From positions 558,001 through 622,000 of the forward strand of contig UPZG01000001.1 in NCBI GenBank assembly GCA_900538705.1: a DNA stretch of 64,000 bases, in the 5' to 3' direction. The notes under the pieces are model-generated. The model worked only from the letters and a program-made list of their open reading frames with translations. It was not told where the DNA came from and searched no databases. How positions within the stretch are numbered: position 1 is the first letter of the stretch; the number at the start of each line of letters is the position of its first letter. Shown piece by piece: positions 18,234 through 25,792 of this stretch. The position numbers and the translations under genes were made by a program. This DNA is from an uncultured Porphyromonadaceae bacterium (GTDB lineage: Bacteria; Bacteroidota; Bacteroidia; Bacteroidales; Barnesiellaceae_A).

Positions 18234-19034
18234 ATGAGAAGATTCTTGATAATATCGTCGGCATTGCTTTTGCTTGCTTCTTGTCAATCGGCAAAACAAG
18301 TACCCTATTTGCAAAATGTGGATGAAATTCCTGCCGATGTCTTGGCTAAGACCACATATGTCCCGGAGCAGATATTGATGCCCGGCGATTTACTTGATAT
18401 TACCGTGATGGCCACAGACCGTGTATCGGTGCAGCCCTTCAACCGCCGAGTTGTGGATATAACCAAATCGACGGGCTCTTTGACTTCTGACGAGTTGAAT
18501 TTCTATTTGGTCGATAACTCAGGCTATATAGACATGCCTGTGTTGGGACGTATCTATGTACAGGGCATGACTAAATCGGAACTCGAAAATTATATCCGTG
18601 AAGAGATTTATCCCAAATATATTCATGAAATACCCGCTGTGACTGTCCGTTTTGAGAACTTCCGTGTCTCTGTGACAGGTGATGTGGCCCGTCCCGGTTC
18701 GTTTGTTGTTCCCAACGAGCGCATCAATGTTTTAGAAGCTATTGCCATGGCCGGCGACCTGAATATTACAGGACGGCGCGATAACGTACTTTTGGTACGT
18801 GTCAATGCCGATGGCTCACGCACGACTGCCCGTCTCGACCTTACTGATAAAGACCTTATATTGTCGCCTTACTTCTATTTGCAACAGAATGACGTGCTCT
18901 ATGTAGAGCCTAATGTATCGAAGGCACGATCTTCAACGGTAGTTCCTCCTACGGCCTCGTTGGCTATCAGTATTATAGGCTCTGCTTTGTCGGTAGCTTC
19001 CTTGATAATGACAATTTTGAACTTCACGAAGTAA
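18234..19034 (+). CDS. Polysaccharide export outer-membrane lipoprotein (Wza-like)
   Basis: A 266-residue lipoprotein (MRRFLIISSALLLLASCQS, lipobox LASC). The PES domain (YVPEQILMPGDLLDITVMATDRVSV ... GYIDMPVLGRIYVQGMTKSELENYI) is followed by an SLBB domain (VSVTGDVARPGSFVVPNERINVLEAIAMAGDLN, LSPYFYLQQNDVLYVEPN) and one C-terminal membrane-type helix. Such proteins form the outer-membrane exit pore for capsule or exopolysaccharide and work with a Wzc-type kinase. The partner follows after 1 bp. The start at 18234 is fixed by the promoter and the lipoprotein signal. Confidence 0.92.
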   Translation: MRRFLIISSALLLLASCQSAKQVPYLQNVDEIPADVLAKTTYVPEQILMPGDLLDITVMATDRVSVQPFNRRVVDITKSTGSLTSDELNFYLVDNSGYIDMPVLGRIYVQGMTKSELENYIREEIYPKYIHEIPAVTVRFENFRVSVTGDVARPGSFVVPNERINVLEAIAMAGDLNITGRRDNVLLVRVNADGSRTTARLDLTDKDLILSPYFYLQQNDVLYVEPNVSKARSSTVVPPTASLAISIIGSALSVASLIMTILNFTK

Positions 19035-19035
19035 C

Positions 19036-21447
19036 ATGGAAAACAATAATATCAATTTGCAACAAGGGAACGAGCAGGAAGAAAACGGTGGCTTTGATTT
19101 TACCTTGTTCCTGTTAGAGTGTCTGTCGCACTGGAAATGGTTCTTGTTGAGCCTTATCGTGGTATTGGGCTTCGCCGTGTACTATACGATGCGTTCGGTA
19201 CCTATATATAATGTCAAGGCATTGGTGCTGATGGTAGATAAATGGTCGAAGACCGAAAGCGACGTCTTGACACAAAGCCTTGGCATAACATCGGGTGTAG
19301 ATAATATCTTCAATGAAATAGAGGTGATGCGTTCTCGCACCATCGTTAAGAAAGTGGTAGATGACCTCGACCTGTATGCCTCATATAGCATGAAGGGCAA
19401 GGTACGCAACCAGCCGCTTTATAACAATACGCCCTTTGTGGTGCGTCCCGACTCTACGACCAACATAGGTCAGATGCAGACCTCTTTGAATTTTACGATA
19501 AAACCTGCTACCGCCGATGGTACGTACAACATAGAAGTGAAGTATGTCTTTGAAAAAGAGAGGAAAGAGGTGGAGTTTGCCACAAAAGAGTTTCCTTTTA
19601 CGGCATACATCCCGGCAGTAGGCACTTTTGTCATAGAGCATGTCATGGGTTACGACTCTATACAGAATGAGCTGTATGTCACTTTGAGAAATCCCAATGA
19701 TGTCGCAAAGTCGATTGCATCGGGGTTGAAGATATCGCAGTTCGATAAAAACACGCTCCTGCTCGATATATCCTACAATACCCCGATAGAGCAGATGGGT
19801 ATAGATATCATCAACCGCGTGGTATATTATTACAATGAAGATGGTATTGCCGAGAAAAACCGCGCGGCAAATAATACCGAGGCATTTATCAACAAACGGC
19901 TTGTGGCCATACAAAAAGAGCTCTCGACCGTAGAAGAAGAGGTAGAGCAGTATCGTACACAACGCGGGCTTACCGATATATCGTCCGAAGCCCAGTTATA
20001 TCTGCAACAGACTGGCGAGGCCGATAAGGAGCGCAGCGAGCTCGATGTACAGCTCAGCCTGGTAGAGTATGTAGAGACTTTCTTGGGCGAGAGTGAGAAT
20101 ATATTTGCTCCCATACCGGCTCTCGGTATCACCGACGACGGGCTCCGTTCGGTTATAAGCGACTACAACAAGGCTATTGCCGCGCGTGAGAAGCTGCTTA
20201 GCACGTCGAGCGAAAATAACCCTGTCGTGCAAGAGTATACACAGAACATCAAGGCCTTGCGCTCCAATGTGTTGCAGGGTGTAGCCTCTACCCGCCGCGG
20301 TATAGAGCTGCGCAAGAAAGATATACAACGGCAAGATTCAGAGATAGAAGAAAAAATACGCAACGTGCCGCAGTATGAGCGCGAGCTTACCGACATTATG
20401 CGTCAGCAGCGCATCAAAGAAAACCTCTTTGTATTCCTGCTCGAGAAACGCGAGGAGAATGCCCTTACGCAAACACTCGCGGTAGGCGATGCACGCATGG
20501 TAGATGAGCCGACGAGTGACGGTATCGTAGCGCCGCAGAAGATGAAAATCTTCTTTGGAGCCTTTATCATAGCTCTGCTCATACCCGCTTGCATTATCTT
20601 CCTCAAACGGCTTATGTTCCCGGCATTCCAAGACAAGGTAGAACTCGAACGCCTCACCAATATCCCCGTATTGGCCGAGTTGCCCCATAACGGAAGCAAC
20701 GATTTCTTTGTGGTGAGAGAGAAGAGCAACGACGCCATTGCCGAGCTCTTCCGCCTATTGCGGAATAACCTGCAATTCTGTTTCAGTTCACCCGAGAAAA
20801 AGGTGGTATTGGTCACCTCTTCGGTATCGAAAGAGGGCAAGACCTTCGTTTCGTCCAACCTTGCAGTCTCTTTCGCCCTCACAGGCAAGAAAGTCATTTT
20901 GGTAGGACTCGATATACGCCGTCCGCGTATCGCATATCACTTCGATTTGCCCAATAAGAAGGGGGTCACCAACTATCTGTCGGGACAGATAACCGATATC
21001 GATGAGCTGATACAACATTCGGGCAAGGTAGATACCCTCGACATCCTCTCGGGAGGTCCCATCCCGCCCAACCCCAATGAGCTGTTGCTCAATCCCAATC
21101 TCGACAAGCTCTTTGCCGAGCTGCGCGAGCGATACGATTATATCATCATCGACTCGGCTCCCGTATGTATGGTATCAGACTCGTTCCTCATCAACCGTGT
21201 TGTAGACGTCACACTCTTCGTGACACGTGCAGCCTATACATCCCGCAGCCATATCAAGGCATTGAATCCGCTGGCTGTCAACAATAAGCTCAATTCGTTG
21301 TACCTCTGTATCAACGACGTCAACATTACGAGCCACACCTATTCCTATCGCAGGTATGGTTACGGCTACGGTACAACCACCTATGGCAGCTACGGGTATG
21401 GCGAAGATACACAGCCCAAAAAGCGCCGTTGGTTTAAGCGTAAGTGA
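19036..21447 (+). CDS. Polysaccharide biosynthesis tyrosine autokinase (Wzc-like)
   Basis: An 803-residue inner-membrane protein controlling capsule or exopolysaccharide chain length and export. It has an N-terminal Wzz-type chain-length domain flanked by two membrane helices (near residues 33-51 and 510-528) around a long periplasmic coiled-coil part. The cytoplasmic BY-kinase domain has Walker A (SSVSKEGKTF, Lys602), Walker A' (KVILVGLDIRRP) and Walker B (YIIIDSAPV). The tail is a tyrosine cluster (YSYRRYGYGYGTTTYGSYGYG), the usual autophosphorylation site, ending in basic residues. No glycosyltransferase, flippase or phosphatase gene follows, so the pair must serve a locus elsewhere or be a remnant. 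Confidence 0.94.
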   Translation: MENNNINLQQGNEQEENGGFDFTLFLLECLSHWKWFLLSLIVVLGFAVYYTMRSVPIYNVKALVLMVDKWSKTESDVLTQSLGITSGVDNIFNEIEVMRSRTIVKKVVDDLDLYASYSMKGKVRNQPLYNNTPFVVRPDSTTNIGQMQTSLNFTIKPATADGTYNIEVKYVFEKERKEVEFATKEFPFTAYIPAVGTFVIEHVMGYDSIQNELYVTLRNPNDVAKSIASGLKISQFDKNTLLLDISYNTPIEQMGIDIINRVVYYYNEDGIAEKNRAANNTEAFINKRLVAIQKELSTVEEEVEQYRTQRGLTDISSEAQLYLQQTGEADKERSELDVQLSLVEYVETFLGESENIFAPIPALGITDDGLRSVISDYNKAIAAREKLLSTSSENNPVVQEYTQNIKALRSNVLQGVASTRRGIELRKKDIQRQDSEIEEKIRNVPQYERELTDIMRQQRIKENLFVFLLEKREENALTQTLAVGDARMVDEPTSDGIVAPQKMKIFFGAFIIALLIPACIIFLKRLMFPAFQDKVELERLTNIPVLAELPHNGSNDFFVVREKSNDAIAELFRLLRNNLQFCFSSPEKKVVLVTSSVSKEGKTFVSSNLAVSFALTGKKVILVGLDIRRPRIAYHFDLPNKKGVTNYLSGQITDIDELIQHSGKVDTLDILSGGPIPPNPNELLLNPNLDKLFAELRERYDYIIIDSAPVCMVSDSFLINRVVDVTLFVTRAAYTSRSHIKALNPLAVNNKLNSLYLCINDVNITSHTYSYRRYGYGYGTTTYGSYGYGEDTQPKKRRWFKRK

Positions 21448-21459
21448 GTAGATTATAAG

Positions 21460-21645
21460 AAGAGGGTGACCCAAAAGTAAATCAGATTTTCAAAGAAATT
21501 ACAGATTGTAAGTTTAAGGAGTAAAAGAGCCTTGTTAAACTCCTTTTTAGTATTGTGATAAGGCTTTCAGCAATATCAATTACCATAAACAACTTACTAT
21601 TTATAAGCTTATCCTTGTGAAACTGGACTTTTGGGTCACCCTCTT
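21460..21645. repeat. MITE-like inverted-repeat element 1 (186 bp)
   Basis: A perfect 19-bp terminal inverted repeat (AAGAGGGTGACCCAAAAGT at 21460-21478 and its reverse complement at 21627-21645) encloses an AT-rich core with no supportable gene. A similar element lies at 59001-59180, with ends of the same shape (GAGGnTGnCnCAAAA) and a shared AAGCTTATC 20-30 bp before the right end. It sits between convergent genes and might also act as a terminator. Target duplications are not evident. Confidence 0.6.
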
Positions 21646-21668
21646 TTTTATGTGGGACTGTTTTCACA

Positions 21669-22049
21669 CTATTGATTGAGATATTCTTGAGCTACATACC
21701 CATATCCCTTACACAGAATATCTACGCAGCGCATGAAGAAGTCTTTTATGTTGGGCGTAGTATCTAACAATAGTTCTATCGATAACCACAGTTGATTCTC
21801 TACCAGTATGGCTTTCAATACTTTGGTATCGCGTGTTATTTTATTCGCAACTTCAAGACCTTTTATGCGGTCTTCTTTTACATCGTAGATATTAGGTATC
21901 ATGATTTGTAAATACGAACTGTCCTTTTCGTCGTTGACACAAAACAAATTGAAGCCTTTATATCGGAAATGGATGTTCCCTAATTCATCTTCTTCATATC
22001 TAAATCCTTCAGAAGCAAGATGGTCTTTGAGCAGGTCTATAGTTTTCAT
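21669..22049 (-). CDS. YbjN-like small protein, paralog A
   Basis: A 126-residue cytoplasmic protein (MKTIDLLKDHLASEGFRYEED) with the pattern of YbjN/type III chaperone-like folds: a first helix, then strands (NIHFRYKGFNLFC, SYLQIMIPNIYDV), a helix (LEVANKITRDTKVLKAILV), a strand (LWLSIELLLD) and a last helix. It is a paralog of the next gene upstream; both begin with an LK(D/N) helix followed by EGFRY and share the fold order. The role is unknown. The two were probably made by tandem duplication. The 84-bp gap between them holds a strong hairpin. Confidence 0.6.
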   Translation of the reverse strand: MKTIDLLKDHLASEGFRYEEDELGNIHFRYKGFNLFCVNDEKDSSYLQIMIPNIYDVKEDRIKGLEVANKITRDTKVLKAILVENQLWLSIELLLDTTPNIKDFFMRCVDILCKGYGYVAQEYLNQ

Positions 22050-22080
22050 AATATATAATTATAATCAATGAAATATTGTA

Positions 22081-22117
22081 ATGTAATGTCGTGAGACATA
22101 TTCTCACGACATTACAT
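22081..22117. terminator. 15-bp perfect hairpin between the two YbjN-like genes
   Basis: ATGTAATGTCGTGAG (22081-22095) pairs with CTCACGACATTACAT (22103-22117) around a 7-nt loop. No T run follows in the direction of transcription, so it may be an mRNA processing or stabilising element rather than a terminator. Confidence 0.55.
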
Positions 22118-22133
22118 CGCTATCCTTAATAAT

Positions 22134-22499
22134 TTACTTAGAAAGTCGGGCAAACAGCTCGTCTGAAGTCTGGTTCATAAGGCTCAGAGCCATCTCAAAA
22201 TTTGCAGCCGGAGTATACTCCGAAGGAATAAACTCATAGTTACACCATACGGTGTTATCCTCGCGTAAAACAAATTTTACTACGTATTTGTCACTGTTTA
22301 GTTCGTTGCATGTTTCTAAGATTTTATATTTATCATATTTCTCTGTATTGCAAACGAGTACAATTTGCAAGAAAATAGAGTCTGCTTTAAAAGCAAAGTA
22401 CGTTGTGCCTTCATACTTAAACGAGATATACCTCTCCTCTTCTGTATACCGAAAACCTTCTTCCTGAAGAAAATTTTTGAGATAATCGCATCCTGTCAT
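22134..22499 (-). CDS. YbjN-like small protein, paralog B
   Basis: A 121-residue protein (MTGCDYLKNFLQEEGFRYTEEERYISFKYEGTTYFAFKAD split over two strands and a helix) with the same helix-strand order as paralog A: SIFLQIVLVCNTEKYDKYKILETCNELNSDKYVVKFVLRED, then WCNYEFIPSEYTPAANFEMALSLM. No signal peptide or membrane segment is visible. The function is unknown; YbjN-like proteins have been proposed as regulators or chaperones. It is first of the two in transcription order. A possible promoter (TATGTTTG on minus) lies at 22654-22661, leaving a leader of about 150 nt. Confidence 0.6.
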   Translation of the reverse strand: MTGCDYLKNFLQEEGFRYTEEERYISFKYEGTTYFAFKADSIFLQIVLVCNTEKYDKYKILETCNELNSDKYVVKFVLREDNTVWCNYEFIPSEYTPAANFEMALSLMNQTSDELFARLSK

Positions 22500-22817
22500 A
22501 ATTTCTGTCTTTTTAAGGTGAATAATTAGTTGATTGTGTATGTTCTTTATGCCATGTTTATCTATCTGTACGCAATATAAATGCCACGTAGAAAAAGTAT
22601 AATTTATATTTTGCCACTCATATAATATTTATATTATACAAAGTATGACATTACAAACATACAATAATTTTTTAATAAGCACCCATGAAATATGATATTT
22701 TTCTTCTTTTTATTCCTCTTTTGAGGCTCGATAGTATAATTTGTTTATAAAAACCCACGAAACCAACATTTTAGAGAATTCCGTATGTATAAATTATTTT
22801 TTATTGAGTAGATTCAC
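22500..22817. other. AT-rich intergenic region
   Basis: This gap between the YbjN-like genes and the ncRNA candidate contains a probable minus-strand -7 element at 22654-22661 and otherwise AT-rich sequence. I see no gene in it. Confidence 0.5.
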
Positions 22818-22825
22818 TATCTTTG
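22818..22825 (+). promoter_or_regulatory. Bacteroidetes -7 element for the ncRNA candidate
   Basis: TATCTTTG matches TAnnTTTG exactly. Transcription would start near 22833, at the base of the long-range stem described for the RNA. Confidence 0.6.
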
Positions 22826-22832
22826 TACCAAC

Positions 22833-23113
22833 CCGGTTAGCCCTGCTATGGGGTCGGGGATTTATTTTATTGGTAAAGGACGTTTACGGACGTTGTCTTC
22901 GACAGTCGAATCTCGCAAATTTGAACTCTCTTCGAAGATACGGCAACGGGAACGTTCACGTTGGATGTATTGTCATTGCAGATGAACCTGCGGGCTTCTG
23001 CATTTGTATAATATATCATGGCGTGGGCTAACTGCGTTGCTTATCCTAAGAGAGAGGCAATGCGAGAGCCTGACTGTGGGATAGGCAGAAGTAGAGACTC
23101 CCACGTCTTTTTT
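22833..23113 (+). ncRNA. Structured non-coding RNA candidate (~280 nt)
   Basis: A promoter element at 22818 and a terminator-like end (GTGGG at 23078-23082 pairing CCCAC ahead of GTCTTTTTT, near 23098-23112) bound the region. GTTAGCCC (22836-22843) can pair with GGGCTAAC (23025-23032), closing a ~197-nt domain. Inside, CGTTG/TCTTCG near 22890 pairs with CGAAGA/CAACG near 22932-22948, and TGCAGA pairs with TCTGCA around 22978-23002. A further hairpin GCGTTGC/GCAATGC follows. No RNase P, tmRNA or SRP signature is present. The size and closed rod-like outline would suit 6S RNA or the Bacteroidales-1 motif, but I cannot confirm either. Confidence 0.5.
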
Positions 23114-23229
23114 GTATCATGCCGATGTGAAGGGGAGTGGCATCGGAGGGACACCTTTTAAGATGCATATTGTCAGGCAAAAGTTATAATCGACAATATC
23201 TTGCGCGGCGTCCATGTTTCAAAACGATT

Positions 23230-23463
23230 ATGATTATTAATATCGGAGAAAGGATTCGCGAGATTGTAAAACAACGGGGTAAATCCATAACGTGGCTGGC
23301 GCAACAAATCAATTGCAGCAGGGTGAATATTTATAAGATATTCGAGAGGACTTCGATAGATACCAATACATTGTTGCGCATAAGCGATGCGCTCGATTAT
23401 GACTTTTTTGCTATCTATTCCCAAAATCTTACTATGAATAAAAAACAAGAAGGCGAAGAGTGA
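23230..23463 (+). CDS. Small helix-turn-helix (Cro/CI-like) regulator
   Basis: A 77-residue protein made almost wholly of one helix-turn-helix domain: IGERIREIVKQRGKSITWLAQQINCSRVNIYKIFERTSIDTNTLLRISDALDYDFF. This is the XRE/Cro-CI fold, with the recognition helix around SRVNIYKIF. No effector or multimer domain is present apart from a short polar tail. The start at 23230 is the first Met that opens the domain; a longer frame from 23137 adds unrelated residues. It lies 117 bp after the ncRNA candidate and 202 bp before the first CXXX-repeat precursor on the same strand, so it may regulate that operon. Confidence 0.8.
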   Translation: MIINIGERIREIVKQRGKSITWLAQQINCSRVNIYKIFERTSIDTNTLLRISDALDYDFFAIYSQNLTMNKKQEGEE

Positions 23464-23665
23464 GATGCCTTCCCTTTTTTATGGCGATGCGTAACGGGTG
23501 TATATAATTCGTTAATATATAAACCTATTATATACACCTCATTATATAGATTTCACTATAAAATATGTTGTTTTGCAATTATAAAAAATGTTATTGAGAT
23601 AATATTATGTATGCTTGTAAATAAGGAGCACTTGGTAAATAGATTAATAGATATAAAGTTAAAAA

Positions 23666-23983
23666 ATGAAAACCAAGAAAGATCAACTAATATCTCGCAG
23701 AAATTTTTTTAAAAAAGGAGGAGCAATGTTACCTCTTATAGGAGTATTGATTATTTCTCCATTAGTAGTTTCTTGTGATCCATTCGAAGACCCTAGTTAT
23801 AATGGGGGTTCTTCATCTTCTGGATGTGGAGGATGCGCAAATACTTGTATATCTGCATGCTCTGATTATTGTCGAGCTAGCGCCTCTTATACGCCTGTGT
23901 CTTGTAAGGGAAGTTGTAAAGGGGCTTGTGAAGGCTCATGTAGAGTAACATGTATGCATTCTTGTAAATATGGTTCCAAATAA
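23666..23983 (+). CDS. CXXX-repeat RiPP precursor 1, Tat lipoprotein-type signal
   Basis: A 105-residue precursor. The leader has a textbook twin-arginine motif, SRRNFFK (Arg11-Arg12), then a hydrophobic stretch ending in lipobox VVSC (Cys37). After a Ser/Gly linker comes the core with 11 cysteines, mostly spaced as Cys-X3-Cys: CANTCISACSDYC, a 10-residue spacer RASASYTPVS, then CKGSCKGACEGSCRVTCMHSC. The signal predicts Tat export and lipidation. The CXXX pattern is the expected substrate of the radical SAM gene at 25856 and its partners. The base composition is more AT-rich than housekeeping neighbours. It is first of three precursors in one same-strand run. Confidence 0.82.
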   Translation: MKTKKDQLISRRNFFKKGGAMLPLIGVLIISPLVVSCDPFEDPSYNGGSSSSGCGGCANTCISACSDYCRASASYTPVSCKGSCKGACEGSCRVTCMHSCKYGSK

Positions 23984-24057
23984 AATACTGAAAAATGATT
24001 TGTGAATTATTTATGTTATGTGAAGTGCTTAATATAGAGATTCAATAATTGCAAAAA

Positions 24058-24579
24058 ATGAATATAAAGAAAGTATTGTTGCTATTTATATTAGTAATCG
24101 CTTCTTGGTCAGCAGTAGAGGCTCAAACTTATTATTATAAATATCTTTATTCAGTGAATGAAGTTGGTCAGAAGTTTGTGGATGGCTCTTACCAGACAAT
24201 GTTCAATGAAAGTAAGAAAATAAAATATTTTACATTCTCTAATGAAATGTCGTGTATATCTCTTACCGATAAAGAAGGAATTTCTAACGGTGTATATTAT
24301 CAGTATAGGGGTAAAGGTAACGGTATATATGAGTATGTTCTAGAAGAAATAGATTTACAAAAAGCGATGGGTAATCCTATCAAGGGAATTCCTCCTACAC
24401 AAAATCCATATAGGGTAGGAGCTGCATATATGGAGCAATATTCGTTGGGAGGAGGAACTATAAGGATGTTTTTTAATTCTGATTATGAGCGACTTAATAT
24501 CATAAGCAATTCGGGAACACACGTGTTGCAACGAGCGTCCATGCCCGATTCACAACGTCGACCAGATACTTTGTATTAA
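24058..24579 (+). CDS. Secreted protein of unknown function in the RiPP operon
   Basis: A 173-residue protein with a standard Sec signal peptide (MNIKKVLLLFILVIASWSAVEAQ). The mature part starts TYYYKYLYSVNEVGQKF and is rich in Tyr, Gly and Ser with predicted strands (KIKYFTFSNEMSCISLTDKEG, GVYYQYRGKGNGIYEYVLEEI). I recognise no domain. A TTG nine bases earlier is in frame, but ATG 24058 starts a better signal peptide. It lies between precursor 1 and a barrel-like protein on the same strand, so it may bind, display or protect against the modified peptides. Confidence 0.7.
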   Translation: MNIKKVLLLFILVIASWSAVEAQTYYYKYLYSVNEVGQKFVDGSYQTMFNESKKIKYFTFSNEMSCISLTDKEGISNGVYYQYRGKGNGIYEYVLEEIDLQKAMGNPIKGIPPTQNPYRVGAAYMEQYSLGGGTIRMFFNSDYERLNIISNSGTHVLQRASMPDSQRRPDTLY

Positions 24580-24597
24580 TTTCTAAATGTCTAATAT

Positions 24598-25122
24598 ATG
24601 AGAAAAGTTATTATTCTGTTATGCTCATTATTTTTATTGCCTGTTGTGGCAAAGGCTGAAATACCGGCATGGGAATGGAAGCCCAAGTATATGGGCGAAA
24701 TGCATATCGGCTATGGAACAACTGCCGACTTAATGGGACGTGATGCTTATGTGGGGCGTGTTATGCTTGGTACTTTACAGGGCGCTCAAATAAACGAATA
24801 TTTGTCGATTGCCGCTGGAATAGATGCTGTCATGATGACACACTATTACAAAGGACAAGACTTACGCTTTGCAATGAATGCTTATATTGATATGCGCGGG
24901 TATTATCCTGTTACGGACAAATTTTCGCCATTCCTTGATCTCGCTTTTGGTACTGGCCTTGATATTCATCCATGGGATAGTAATAATAGACCTTATTTCC
25001 TTTGTCAGTTTGGACCTGGACTCAAATATCGTAAGTTCGTTCTTAGCTGTGGTTTGCAGCAGCTGGGAGTAGGAAATGCTGGATTTTCTACATTTTATGT
25101 CAAAGTGGGTTTAAGATTCTAA
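24598..25122 (+). CDS. Small outer-membrane beta-barrel-like protein in the RiPP operon
   Basis: A 174-residue protein with a Sec signal peptide (MRKVIILLCSLFLLPVVAKA) and alternating strand patterns (YMGEMHIGYGTTADLMG, YVGRVMLGTLQGAQINEYLSIAAGIDAVMM, FLCQFGPGLKYRKFVLSCGLQQLGVGN). It ends TFYVKVGLRF, with the terminal Phe typical of BAM-inserted barrels. About eight strands would fit its length. It may be the outer-membrane partner through which the exported peptides reach or sit at the surface; that is inferred only from position. It ends 14 bp before precursor 2. Confidence 0.65.
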   Translation: MRKVIILLCSLFLLPVVAKAEIPAWEWKPKYMGEMHIGYGTTADLMGRDAYVGRVMLGTLQGAQINEYLSIAAGIDAVMMTHYYKGQDLRFAMNAYIDMRGYYPVTDKFSPFLDLAFGTGLDIHPWDSNNRPYFLCQFGPGLKYRKFVLSCGLQQLGVGNAGFSTFYVKVGLRF

Positions 25123-25136
25123 GAGATAGCAATATT

Positions 25137-25487
25137 ATGGAAAAGAAAAATACGAAAAATGAAGATATAATATCGCGTCGTCGGTTTTTTCGGCGGGCGG
25201 CTAATATGGTTATTCCAGCTTTAGGTCTGGCTATTTTGCCTCAGCTTTTTACATCTTGTGAGATAGATGAACCATATCCTGGCGGTATAACGACTGGGTG
25301 TAATGGTTCATGTTCGGGAAAATGCTCTACCAGTTGTGCCATTGGGTGTGCAACGAGCTGTACAGCTAATTGTAGAACGCTGTGTAAAGGGAGTGCAATT
25401 ACAATCCCATCATCATGCAATCATAGTTGTAAATCTATGTGCTATGGTTCATGTGCATCAACATGCTCTTCACAGACAACGAGATAA
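25137..25487 (+). CDS. CXXX-repeat RiPP precursor 2, Tat lipoprotein-type signal
   Basis: A 116-residue precursor with twin-arginine motif SRRRFFRR (Arg14-Arg15), a hydrophobic segment and lipobox-like LFTSC (Cys41) followed by acidic residues (EIDEP). The core has 13 cysteines. Eight in register (CNGSCSGKCSTSCAIGC, then ATSC, TANC, RTLC) are followed by a 10-residue spacer KGSAITIPSS and five more (CNHSCKSMCYGSCASTC). The spacer has the same length as in precursor 1 and shares SA, Pro and a final Ser before Cys. It follows the barrel-like gene closely and precedes precursor 3 by 26 bp. Confidence 0.82.
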   Translation: MEKKNTKNEDIISRRRFFRRAANMVIPALGLAILPQLFTSCEIDEPYPGGITTGCNGSCSGKCSTSCAIGCATSCTANCRTLCKGSAITIPSSCNHSCKSMCYGSCASTCSSQTTR

Positions 25488-25513
25488 AATAACTTTTTAT
25501 TAGAATCAAGAAA

Positions 25514-25759
25514 ATGAAAGACGAACAATTGCAGAATCGCCGAGAATTCTTTAAGAATGCAGCCAAGGCAGCATTGCCTATATTAGGAGGTATTGTACTT
25601 ATGAACTTACCATTGACAGCTAAAGCTTCACAAGTTACGGGCTGTGATGACGGATGCTCTTATTCTTGTAAGACGAGTTGTCAGAATGATTGTCGAGGGC
25701 ATTGTCATTATGGATGTAAAAATACTTGTCAAGGTTCATGCTCGGGAAGTAGCAAATAG
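25514..25759 (+). CDS. CXXX-repeat RiPP precursor 3, Tat signal, no lipobox
   Basis: An 81-residue precursor. The leader carries NRREFFK (Arg9-Arg10) and a hydrophobic stretch ending LPLTAKASQ, which looks like a signal peptidase I site; there is no lipobox cysteine. The core holds nine cysteines, all spaced Cys-X3-Cys: CDDGCSYSCKTSC, then QNDC, RGHC, HYGC, KNTC and QGSC, with no central spacer. It is therefore the simple version of precursors 1 and 2 and might be released rather than anchored. A terminator-like hairpin separates it from the maturase gene. Confidence 0.82.
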   Translation: MKDEQLQNRREFFKNAAKAALPILGGIVLMNLPLTAKASQVTGCDDGCSYSCKTSCQNDCRGHCHYGCKNTCQGSCSGSSK

Positions 25760-25792
25760 TAACTGATGTAGGTACAGCAAACTATTTATGTG

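Noticed and set aside
22741..23031. 96-codon open frame on + over the RNA candidate
   Set aside because: It spans the promoter and the structured RNA, starts upstream of the predicted transcript and has no family-like features.
22833..23113. RNase P RNA or tmRNA
   Set aside because: There is no GAGGAAAGTCC or ACAGAA box for RNase P, and no tRNA-like end or tag peptide for tmRNA.
25137..25759. Metallothionein-like or ferredoxin-like proteins
   Set aside because: The cysteines are spaced three apart behind Tat signals next to a radical SAM maturase, which fits a modified peptide better than a metal-binding protein.
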